Below are positions 33,418 through 40,458 of a DNA stretch of 40,458 nt, piece after piece. Position 1 is the first letter of the stretch, and each line of letters begins with the position of its first letter. Under the pieces are notes generated by a model. That model made no database searches. It worked only from the letters and a program-made list of their open reading frames with translations, and was not told the DNA's origin. Both the position numbers and the translations under genes were made by a program. Source of the DNA: an uncultured Erysipelotrichaceae bacterium (GTDB lineage Bacteria; Bacillota_I; Bacilli_A; Erysipelotrichales; Erysipelotrichaceae); the NCBI GenBank assembly GCA_903789495.1, contig CAIFEQ010000018.1, positions 1-40,458 on the forward strand, written 5' to 3'.

Positions 33418-34983
33418 ATGAAGAAATTTGTTCAGATCAGGAATCTGGTCAAGACCTTTGACGGTCAGCAGGTCCTGAAAGGCATCTCACTGGATATCGA
33501 TGAGAATGAATTTGTCACCCTGCTGGGCCCTTCCGGCTGCGGCAAGACGACGCTGCTGCGGATGATCGGCGGGTTTCTGGAGCCGGATCAGGGCCAGATC
33601 ATCATCGACGGTGAGGATATTTCCGGCGTGCCGGCCTATCAGCGGGACATCAACACGGTCTTTCAGCGCTATGCTCTGTTTCCGCATCTGGATGTCTATG
33701 ACAACATTGCCTTCGGCCTGAAGATCAAAAAGATGCCAAAGGACATCATCAACCAGAAGGTCATGCGCATGATCTCTCTGGTCGGCCTGGAAGGCTTCGA
33801 GCACAAGGATGTCACCCTGATGTCCGGCGGTCAGCAGCAGCGGGTGGCGATTGCCCGGGCTCTGGTCAACGAACCCAAGCTCCTGCTGCTGGATGAACCG
33901 CTCAGTGCCCTGGACAAGAACCTGCGCAAGGAGATGCAGCTGGAGCTGAAGGAGATTCAGCAGGAAGTCGGCATTACCTTCATCTTTGTCACGCATGATC
34001 AGGAAGAAGCCCTGACGATGTCCGACAAGGTCGTCATCATGCGCAGCGGTGAGATCGAACAGATCGGCACTCCGACGGAAGTCTACAATGAACCGGTCAA
34101 TGAATACTGTGCCCGGTTCGTCGGCGACTCCAACATCATGGACGGCATCATGAAAAAGGATTATCTGGTTTCCTTCGATGATCATGACTATGCCTGTGTG
34201 GACAAGGGCTTCAAGGAGAATGAACCGGTCGACATCATGATCCGGCCGGAGGATATCGACATCGTGCCCCGGAACAAGGGCCTGATCAACGGCGAAGTCA
34301 AGGAAGTCCTCTTCAAGGGCGTCCATTACCAGGTCATCGCCGAGACCACTTCCGGTACCTCCAAGACCGTCATGATGCATGTCACGGGCGAGCATGACGT
34401 GGTCAATGAAGAAGCCCATGAACGCATTTCCGCTTCTTCCTTCACCATGGACCTGGAAGATGTGCCGTCGCTGTCGCCTGGCGAAGTCATTGCCCGGGCC
34501 AATGCCCAGGCCTGGAATGAGCAGAATGAAGATCTCTCCCTGACCACCGTGGAATACGACGTGAAGGAAGAGGTCGGCACCTATTCCTGCCGCTTTGCGA
34601 CCGAGAAGGGCACCAGCGTGACGATCCGGATCAATGTCGTCAAACCCAAGGCCGTGGAAAACCGGCGCAAAGAGGAAGCCATTCAGGCCTTCGACTTCTA
34701 CCGCACGGTGGATGAGATCAAGGAAAGCGTGGCCCTGGATACGGATCTGATCCGCTGGGCCGATGCGACGGCCTGGAACCTGGAAGACGATTCGCCGGTG
34801 GAAATCTGGGATGTGCGCTATGACTTCGATGATGAGAACATCACCGAGGGCGACTATCCGATCACCTTCTCCACCCAGGGCCGGGAGTTCCGCATGGAGA
34901 CAACGGATCAGATCGAAGTGGGGCAGCGCGTCGGTCTGAAGTGGAATCCGGAAGACATCCATGTGATGCACAAGAAGGACTGA
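33418..34983 (+). CDS. potA: Spermidine/putrescine ABC transporter ATPase with duplicated insert
   Basis: A 521-residue protein, about 150 residues longer than usual PotA. The ABC domain (about 1-235) is complete: Walker A GPSGCGKTT, Q-loop FQRYALFPH, signature MSGGQQQR, Walker B LLLLDEPLSALD and the His switch VTHDQEEA. The C-terminal TOBE-type region starts near 265 (PVDIMIRPEDIDIV). It is then split by an insert of about residues 335-498 and resumes in VGQRVGLKWNPEDIHVM. The insert holds two similar Ig-like units, one around residue 360 with NAQAWNEQ and VEYDVKEEVGTYSCRF, the other around 447 with DATAWNLE and VRYDFDDENITEGDYPITF. It powers polyamine import with PotB, PotC and PotD. The role of the insert is unknown. 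Confidence 0.95.
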   Translation: MKKFVQIRNLVKTFDGQQVLKGISLDIDENEFVTLLGPSGCGKTTLLRMIGGFLEPDQGQIIIDGEDISGVPAYQRDINTVFQRYALFPHLDVYDNIAFGLKIKKMPKDIINQKVMRMISLVGLEGFEHKDVTLMSGGQQQRVAIARALVNEPKLLLLDEPLSALDKNLRKEMQLELKEIQQEVGITFIFVTHDQEEALTMSDKVVIMRSGEIEQIGTPTEVYNEPVNEYCARFVGDSNIMDGIMKKDYLVSFDDHDYACVDKGFKENEPVDIMIRPEDIDIVPRNKGLINGEVKEVLFKGVHYQVIAETTSGTSKTVMMHVTGEHDVVNEEAHERISASSFTMDLEDVPSLSPGEVIARANAQAWNEQNEDLSLTTVEYDVKEEVGTYSCRFATEKGTSVTIRINVVKPKAVENRRKEEAIQAFDFYRTVDEIKESVALDTDLIRWADATAWNLEDDSPVEIWDVRYDFDDENITEGDYPITFSTQGREFRMETTDQIEVGQRVGLKWNPEDIHVMHKKD

Positions 34984-34986
34984 ACG

Positions 34987-35781
34987 ATGAAGAGTTTCCG
35001 CAAGCTGGTCATTCCCTACGCCGTCTGGATGGTGATCATGATCGTGCTGCCCATGCTCATGATCGTGCTGTATGCCTTTACGACCAAGGGAAATGATGTC
35101 CTGACGTTCCGCTTCACCCTGAGCAACTTCACGCGTTTCTTCTCGGATGCGGTCTTTCCCAGCGTCCTCTGGCGCAGCCTGAAGATGGCCTTCTTCACGA
35201 CGCTGCTCTGCATCCTCATCGGCTATCCGGCAGCCTTCTTCATCGCCCGGGCCAGACCGCATTCGCAGCGGATCATGATTCTGCTCATCACCCTGCCGAT
35301 GTGGATCAACATGCTGGTACGGACCTATGCCTGGCGGGGCATCTTAAGCAACCTGGATGTTTCGGCCGAGTTCAAGGTCTATGTCGGCATGGTGTATAAC
35401 TTCCTGCCGTTCATGATCCTGGAGATCTATACGGCCTTGAGCAAGATCGATCCGTCCCTCATCGTGGCCGCCCATGATCTGGGTGCCGACAACAAGCAGA
35501 CCTTCCGCAAGGTCATTCTGCCGCTGTCGCTGTCCGGCGTGGTCAGCGGGATCACCCTGGTGTTCCTGCCGGCGGTCTCCAGCTTCTTCATTCCCAAGCT
35601 GCTGGGCGGCGGACAGTATGTGCTGATCGGCAACCTGATCGAGGATTACTTCATCTCGTCGGGTGACTGGAACTTCGGTTCCGCCATCAGCCTGATCATG
35701 GCGGTCATCATCCTGATTTCAATGCGGATTACCAGAAAGCTCGATGCCGAAGAGGGCAGACAGGAGGCGATCTCCGACTGA
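34987..35781 (+). CDS. potB: Spermidine/putrescine ABC permease PotB
   Basis: A 264-residue permease with six hydrophobic segments. The EAA-type loop that contacts PotA is visible as AAHDLGADNKQTFRKVILPLSLSGVVSGI near residues 159-187. It starts three bases after potA and its stop overlaps the potC start by one base. It forms the membrane channel with PotC. Confidence 0.95.
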   Translation: MKSFRKLVIPYAVWMVIMIVLPMLMIVLYAFTTKGNDVLTFRFTLSNFTRFFSDAVFPSVLWRSLKMAFFTTLLCILIGYPAAFFIARARPHSQRIMILLITLPMWINMLVRTYAWRGILSNLDVSAEFKVYVGMVYNFLPFMILEIYTALSKIDPSLIVAAHDLGADNKQTFRKVILPLSLSGVVSGITLVFLPAVSSFFIPKLLGGGQYVLIGNLIEDYFISSGDWNFGSAISLIMAVIILISMRITRKLDAEEGRQEAISD

Positions 35782-36611
35782 TGGAAAAGAAAAAGAGAAC
35801 CTCTGACAGGATCTATCTGGCGCTGATCCTGCTGTTCTTCTATGCCCCGATTGTCTATGTGGTCATCTTCAGCTTCAACAGCACGAAGTCGCTGACACAC
35901 TTCACCGGCTTCTCACTGCGCTGGTATGAAAGCATGTTCAGCAACCGGACGATCATGGAGAGTATCGGGTATACCGTAGCCTGTGCCGTGATTGCCACGG
36001 CGGTCTCGACCTTCGTCGGCACGATCACTGCGATCGGTCTGTCCAAAAGCCGGAAGATCGTGCGGGAAGTGATCACCCAGGTCAACAGCCTGCCGATCCT
36101 GAATCCCGATATCGTCACGGCCATCGGGCTGATGCTGTTCTACACGTCGCTGCATATCAAGACCGGCTTTGCCACGATGGTGCTGGCGCATATTGCCTTC
36201 TGTATTCCCTATGTGATCCTGTCCATCATGCCCCGGCTGCGGCGGCTGGATCCCAATCTGGCCGAGGCGGCGCTGGATCTGGGCTGTACGCCGGCCCAGG
36301 CGCTGTTCAAGGTCATCATTCCGGAGATCAAGGAGGGCATCGTGGCCGGGGCGCTGGTTGCCTTCTCGATGTCCTTCGATGACTTCGTCATCTCCATGTT
36401 TACGACCGGACCGGGTGTGAACAACATCTCGATCTATGTCTATGCCAACGTCAAGCGTGTCAATCCGACCATCAATGCCTTATCCGCCGTCATCGTCTAC
36501 GTCATCACCGCTGTTCTGCTGATCATCAATATCGTGCCGGTTATCCGGGAGAAGAGGAAGGAACGCAATCATGTCAAAGAAGAGGGTCTGGAAGGTACTT
36601 CTGGCAGCTGA
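35781..36611 (+). CDS. potC: Spermidine/putrescine ABC permease PotC
   Basis: A 276-residue permease with six hydrophobic segments and the EAA-type loop EAALDLGCTPAQALFKVIIPEIKEGIVAGA near residues 162-191. It also has the FSMSFDDFVISMF segment typical of PotC. The charged C-terminus runs 41 bases into potD in another frame, so the two are translationally coupled. Confidence 0.95.
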   Translation: MEKKKRTSDRIYLALILLFFYAPIVYVVIFSFNSTKSLTHFTGFSLRWYESMFSNRTIMESIGYTVACAVIATAVSTFVGTITAIGLSKSRKIVREVITQVNSLPILNPDIVTAIGLMLFYTSLHIKTGFATMVLAHIAFCIPYVILSIMPRLRRLDPNLAEAALDLGCTPAQALFKVIIPEIKEGIVAGALVAFSMSFDDFVISMFTTGPGVNNISIYVYANVKRVNPTINALSAVIVYVITAVLLIINIVPVIREKRKERNHVKEEGLEGTSGS

Positions 36612-37674
36612 TCTGGCTCTGCCGCTGGCTGCCTGCAGCGGCAGCACCAGCAATGCCGATGCACAGGATGCCATGGAGCTTTACGGCTGCAATGTCATCA
36701 ACGTCTACAACTGGGGTGAGTATATCGGGGAAAATACCATCGCGGATTTCGAAGCGGCTTACAATGCCAAGGTCAACTATGATCTCTTTGATTCCAACGA
36801 GACCATGTATACCAAGCTGCTGGGCGGCAGTTCCTATGATGTCCTGATTCCCAGCGACTACATGATTGAGAAGCTGATTGCCGAAGACATGCTTCAGCCG
36901 CTGGATCTGGAACAGATGACCAACCTGGATCAGCTGTCCGAAGAAGTGACGGCCATGCAGGCTACCTATGATCCGAACGGAGAATATTCGGTTCCCTATC
37001 TCTGGGGCAGCGTGGGTCTGGTGTATGACACCACCGTGGTGGATCCGGATCTGATTGAGGAAAAGGGCTGGGATATCCTGCTGGATACCGACTTTGCCGG
37101 CAACATCTTCATGTATGATTCCCAGCGGGACTCCTTCATGGTTGCTTTCAAGGCCCTGGGCTATTCAATGAATACCGACAACACGGATGAGATTCAGGCG
37201 GCCTATGAATGGCTGCAGCAGGTCCATGAGACCATGGATCCGGCCTATGTCACCGATGAGGTCATCGATGAGATGGTCAACGGCAGCAAGGCCATTGCGG
37301 TCATGTATTCCGGCGATGCGGCTTATGTGCTGAGCCAGAACCCGGATATGGCCTATCTGGAACCCAGCCAGGGCACCAACATCTGGTCTGATGCGATGGT
37401 CATCCCGGCCAACGCATCCTGCCCGGGTCTGGCCAATGCCTATATCAACTTCGTGACCGGCTATGAGGAAGCCCTGGATATTTCCGAGACGGTCGGCTAC
37501 ACCAGCGCCAATCAGCAGGTCATCGATGAACTCTCGAGCGGTTCCGGCATGTACAGCGGCATCTCTGCCTATCTGCCCCGGGAAGGGTATGAGAAGGATG
37601 AGGTCTTCCGCTATAATGAAGTGCTGCGGGAGACGCTGTCCGATCTCTGGAACAAGGTCAAGATCGGTCAGTAA
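36571..37674 (+). CDS. potD: Spermidine/putrescine-binding lipoprotein PotD
   Basis: A 367-residue binding protein. The signal peptide ends in the lipobox LAAC with Cys at residue 22. The mature part begins with VINVYNWGEYIGENTIADFEAAY, the classic PotD start, and has TMYTKLLGGSSYDVLIPSDYMIEKL, YLWGSVGLVYD and WSDAMVIPANA. It captures polyamines outside the membrane and hands them to PotBC. The ATG at 36571 lies inside potC after AGGAAGG. A terminator closes the operon. Confidence 0.96.
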   Translation: MSKKRVWKVLLAADLALPLAACSGSTSNADAQDAMELYGCNVINVYNWGEYIGENTIADFEAAYNAKVNYDLFDSNETMYTKLLGGSSYDVLIPSDYMIEKLIAEDMLQPLDLEQMTNLDQLSEEVTAMQATYDPNGEYSVPYLWGSVGLVYDTTVVDPDLIEEKGWDILLDTDFAGNIFMYDSQRDSFMVAFKALGYSMNTDNTDEIQAAYEWLQQVHETMDPAYVTDEVIDEMVNGSKAIAVMYSGDAAYVLSQNPDMAYLEPSQGTNIWSDAMVIPANASCPGLANAYINFVTGYEEALDISETVGYTSANQQVIDELSSGSGMYSGISAYLPREGYEKDEVFRYNEVLRETLSDLWNKVKIGQ

Positions 37675-37685
37675 CCGGATGTCTG

Positions 37686-37719
37686 AGCGGCTGACTCCGA
37701 AAGGGAGCGGCCGCTTTTT
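37686..37719 (+). terminator. Rho-independent terminator of the pot operon
   Basis: Imperfect GC-rich stem (AGCGGC...GCCGCT outer part) around a GAAA loop, followed by TTTTT. Confidence 0.75.
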
Positions 37720-37922
37720 CATTCCTGCCGGAAGAAAAAAATCTGAGCATGGTCAGAAAAATGCCGGTTTCTCTGAGAGGGCTTCTTACAAGATCAGTCC
37801 GGATACCGGCTGATGCATGCATGGCGGTGCAGATGAAATTTATCCTCCATACCTCATTCTGTAAAAGGGTGGTGCTCCTGACTGTCTGATCGAAGACATA
37901 ACAAGAGGCCGTCTGACAGGCT

Positions 37923-38849
37923 TTATTCTTTCACGACTTCGAAATCCTCTGCCAGTTCAGCAGCGCCTTCTGCGGAAATCCGCGCATATTCTCCATTCAT
38001 ATAGAAACTGTAGGTGCCATCACTGTGCTCAATGATGTAGGAACCCATTTCCTGCATCTCTGCAATATCATAGGCGCCATCGGCACGGGCAATATAGTTA
38101 TAGTTTGGCGAATCAGAAGGGTAATGACCGCCAGGTTGATTTTCTTTCTGCTCTTGGTATTTCATGGTCCTGCTGTCATCGGCTATCATCTGGTTTGCAA
38201 GTGTATGATCCTGCGGCGTATCCTGGCGGCTGCAGATCTGCTGCAGCTCAAGCAGATCCTGCGCATAGACGGCGGTCTGGGGATCATGATTCCGCAGATG
38301 CTGGCTTTCGTGTTCCATGATGTTCTGCATCTGCTGTGAAGTGAAGGGGTAATCAGACAGCATGATCACCTGATACAGTCCCAGCACCATGGGATCCCGG
38401 ACCATATCTGAAATTCATACCTCATAGTCATCCTTATCCGGTACGGGCATAAATTCAGAAACTTTATGATGTGATGAATGCTGCTGAATCATACGATATA
38501 CTTTTCCGGTGTAATGAATTCTGCTCAGATAGCGGATCAGACTGACCAGACTGCCGATCAGCCAGATGAAAAGCAGAATGTTTTCCGCCGTCCAGCTGTC
38601 TGTAACAGGCATCTCAAGGAACTGATCCATGTTCATGAACAGACCGATGCACACCGTTACGGTAAAAGGCAGCTCGATCGGAAACAGCAGACGCAGACAG
38701 ATCAGGACTGCCAGTATGCTGATCACATCAATCCGGAACAGCCGGTAACTTTTGCTGTGAGTCAGGATGTAATTCAAAAACAGGTTCAGAATGGTGGACA
38801 TGACCAGGGCAATGAACAGGGAAGAAAAAGAGAATCTCAGTTCATGCAT
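37923..38849 (-). pseudogene. BlaR1/MecR1-like M56 sensor protease, broken
   Basis: Reading from ATG 38849 (a GTG at 38858 also fits) gives a BlaR1-type N-terminal half with three to four membrane spans. The frame is cut by TGA at 38417-38415 and then continues without a frameshift. It goes on with SDMVRDPMVLGLYQVIMLSD and the zinc motif HESQHLRNHD, the expected continuation of an M56 protease. After that motif about 70-80 residues usual for the family, including a membrane span and the second Glu site, seem to be missing, and the chain passes to a tail ending ELAEDFEVVKE. The full family senses beta-lactams or other wall stress and cleaves its BlaI partner. This copy is probably not functional unless TGA is read through. 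Confidence 0.72.
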
Positions 38850-38850
38850 G

Positions 38851-39213
38851 TCAGTCACCTAACTCCTTTTTCTTTTCTTCGATCAGTTTCTGCAGCTGTT
38901 CAAGTTCGTCAGGATCTGAGCTGCTTTCCACAAAGTTCTGAACGAGCGGGAAACTGTTTTTCCGGGAGAGCGCAGACTGAATGAATTCTGCCTGGCTCAC
39001 GACAGGTACAAAGTAGCGGGCAAGTGCCTAGCCTTTCATGCAGACTCTTTCCACGCGGATCAGTCCCTTGCTCAGCAGACTTTTCAAGGACTGCTGAATC
39101 GTACGCATGCTGAGATGACCTGATGCCTGCAGAATATCTCCGGCTGCCAGCGGTTCGCTGCTGTTCCAGAGAATATTCAGGACTTCTTCTTCCCGATGTG
39201 TGATTTTCTGCAT
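38851..39213 (-). pseudogene. BlaI/MecI-like repressor with in-frame amber stop
   Basis: From ATG 39213, after AAGGGA, comes a winged-helix start typical of BlaI (KITHREEEVLNILWNSSEPLAAGDIL and MRTIQQSLKSLLSKGLIRVE). A TAG at 39030-39028 stops it after 61 residues. Past the stop the same frame gives YFVPVVSQAEFIQSALS, then an acidic ELEQLQKLIEEKKKEL end, as in BlaI dimerisation domains, to TGA at 38853-38851. The restored length of about 120 residues is normal. The stop overlaps the BlaR1-like start, as in intact blaI-blaR1 pairs. A short DNA-binding-only product could still be made. Confidence 0.75.
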
Positions 39214-39245
39214 GATCAGTCCCTTAATCGTAATCTGTCGAACAG

Positions 39246-39279
39246 TGCAAGAAACTGCAACGAATGCAAAAAATTGCTT
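39246..39279. repeat. Helically phased TGCAA repeats upstream of the blaI-like gene
   Basis: TGCAA at 39246, 39256 and 39265, and TGCTT at 39275, spaced 10, 9 and 10 bases, lying 33 to 66 bases upstream of the blaI-like start codon. The phasing suggests one face of the helix and thus a protein-binding site. Confidence 0.5.
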
Positions 39280-39492
39280 GCGTAAAAACATATTGCGAAA
39301 CAGGAAGCTCCTATGTCTTCAGGGTGAAGCGGCACGATCATCGGTAATTGCCGCCTGAAAGGGCCAGGCAGTATATCCTGTTTCAGGTTCGTCAGCGGCA
39401 GAATCATGAATCATATCTGGAATCAAAATCCGGCAGTATCTCTGAACGTACCGAATGTGAAGTTGGACAGATGATAAAGAAAGGATCTGTTT

Positions 39493-40133
39493 ATGAAAAT
39501 GCAAAAATATCTGAGCAGTTTACTCCTGATATTCCTCTGCTGCAGCGGCTGTTCCAGCCGGAAGAAACTGCTGTGTCCACCGCAGCAGCGGCTTCTCCCG
39601 CGGAGTTCACTGCTGCACCCACACCTGATGAAAGTGCCTGGTAGGCGGCAAATGTCTCACCGGAACCGGTCAAGACGCTGGATGATGAAGGAATCATACT
39701 TCTTCTGAAAGCCTATGAGAGTGTCATGAATGAATCATACGGGGCGGAACTCGGAGAGCAGCTGGACTCGGAAGTTTACGGGAGTACAGCGGAAGAAAAA
39801 GGGTCCTGCTCATTCTATGAAGTGCTGAATTATACGGAACCGGAACAGGCATTGAATTTTGTTTCCGCCTATGCGGACAGTTCACTGTATCAGGAAGATG
39901 CCGTTCTGAGTTTGTTTGCTGTCAGAAATGGCATTCTGGTCAGGATAAGTGAAGCCAGAGGTTACGGGTATTGCGGACTGGATCCGTACCAGTGGACGAA
40001 AACCAGTGATACTTCTGTATCTGCACAGCAGCTGAACTTAGGCGATCCTCTGGAAGGCAAATACGTTGAGGTGGAATTTGCCCAGGATGAGGAGGGGAAC
40101 TGGAAAGTCTCCAAGGCAGCTGTGCAGGACTGA
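39493..40133 (+). pseudogene. Lipoprotein gene with frameshift and in-frame stop
   Basis: From ATG 39493, after AAAGGA, a lipoprotein signal is read (KYLSSLLLIFLCCSGCSS, lipobox CSGC). Near 39557-39570 the coding frame must shift by one base, as if one base were lost, to join a Thr/Ala/Pro-rich linker (AVSTAAAASPAEFTAAPTPDES). That frame then meets TAG at 39642-39644 and continues as NVSPEPVKTLDDEGIILLLKAYESVMNES and an outer domain to TGA at 40131-40133. The domain, with a GYGYCGLDPYQW stretch, is not one I recognise. An internal ATG at 39726 could give a 135-residue product without a signal peptide, which is unlikely to be useful. Confidence 0.65.
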
Positions 40134-40201
40134 GCAGATTCCGGGAACAGGCAGAGACCTGTCTGGATCTGCACCGTCAGCAGCAATGGCAAAGACCAAA
40201 G

Positions 40202-40232
40202 CGGAGAACAGCGGCATGCTGTTCTCCGTTTT
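40202..40232 (+). terminator. Rho-independent terminator
   Basis: A perfect 11-base stem (40202-40212 with 40218-40228), a 5-base loop and TTTT, after the broken lipoprotein gene. Confidence 0.88.
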
Positions 40233-40458
40233 ACGGAGTGCGATCCTGAAGAGGGAAGGACCGCTGTCAGAGAATGACCGCAGCGGCTGCAGAAATGCTG
40301 AAAAGATACCTGAAAACCGGCTCAGATGGATCCTGCGGAAGGCAGAAAAATGGCCCACCAGCCGGGAACTGTTTTGGTTGCAAACCCTTGTTCACCTGCA
40401 TATAACCTGACTTTCGGGACACAGATTGAAAAATGGTGCTGCAGCACAGGATCAAAAC

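Noticed and set aside
38415-39030. Genome-wide recoding of stop codons
   Set aside because: The broken genes use both TGA and TAG, the third also has a frameshift, and TGA ends healthy genes nearby, so local decay is simpler.
40235-40458. A possible insertion-sequence end or gene start at the right edge
   Set aside because: No terminal repeat, transposase motif or open frame with a start signal could be seen in the last 220 bases.

Overview
The window looks like chromosomal DNA of a fairly GC-rich Bacillota (Firmicutes), most plausibly an Erysipelotrichia-type gut bacterium. The signs are an HrcA/CIRCE-controlled groESL operon, strong AGGAGG-type ribosome binding sites, Gram-positive LytR-CpsA-Psr and NAGPA-type envelope proteins, a solo PduL, and a potABCD operon led by an XRE-cupin regulator. 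The taxonomic call is an inference from gene style, not from a marker search.

Layout. Positions 1-1923 (minus) hold the 5' part of a PMT-family (GT-C) mannosyltransferase that runs off the left edge. Positions 2003-4069 are the groES-groEL operon with two CIRCE operators and a terminator. Positions 4104-28015 are a large envelope-glycan locus. It contains a polytopic membrane protein, a membrane-anchored GH9 glucanase on the minus strand, and a HAD phosphatase. A GT2-GT4-Wzy/WaaL-like-GT2 operon follows, then a GtrB-like polyprenyl-phosphate glycosyltransferase, an anchored protein of unknown function, and an LCP ligase with a Thr/Ser/Asp-rich tail. Next comes the four-gene set rfbA, SDR reductase, rfbB, Glf-like mutase, which best fits dTDP-D-fucofuranose synthesis. 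The locus ends with a flippase, three GT2 enzymes and a second flippase that appears to start at ACG.

Positions 28019-32720 hold pduL, a small Ig-like lipoprotein, a minus-strand pair (unknown anchored protein plus NAGPA phosphodiester glycosidase), nagB and trxA. Positions 32762-37719 are an XRE-cupin regulator with potABCD; PotA carries a duplicated insert inside its TOBE region. Positions 37923-40133 are a decaying island: BlaR1-like and BlaI-like genes each cut by an in-frame stop, and a lipoprotein gene with both a frameshift and a stop. The last 220 bases hold nothing I can assign.

How the genes fit together: activated sugars, probably including dTDP-Fucf, are assembled by six GT2 and one GT4 enzymes. 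Lipid-linked units are moved outward by two flippases, polymerised or ligated by the Wzy/WaaL-like protein, and decorated by GT-C enzymes fed by GtrB. The polymer is then attached to peptidoglycan by the LCP protein. The anchored GH9 and NAGPA enzymes are candidates for trimming or remodelling it. No initiating phosphoglycosyltransferase and no Wzz/Wzd/Wze chain-length genes are in the window. Several transcription units in this locus have a -10 box so close to the start codon that their mRNAs should be leaderless or nearly so.
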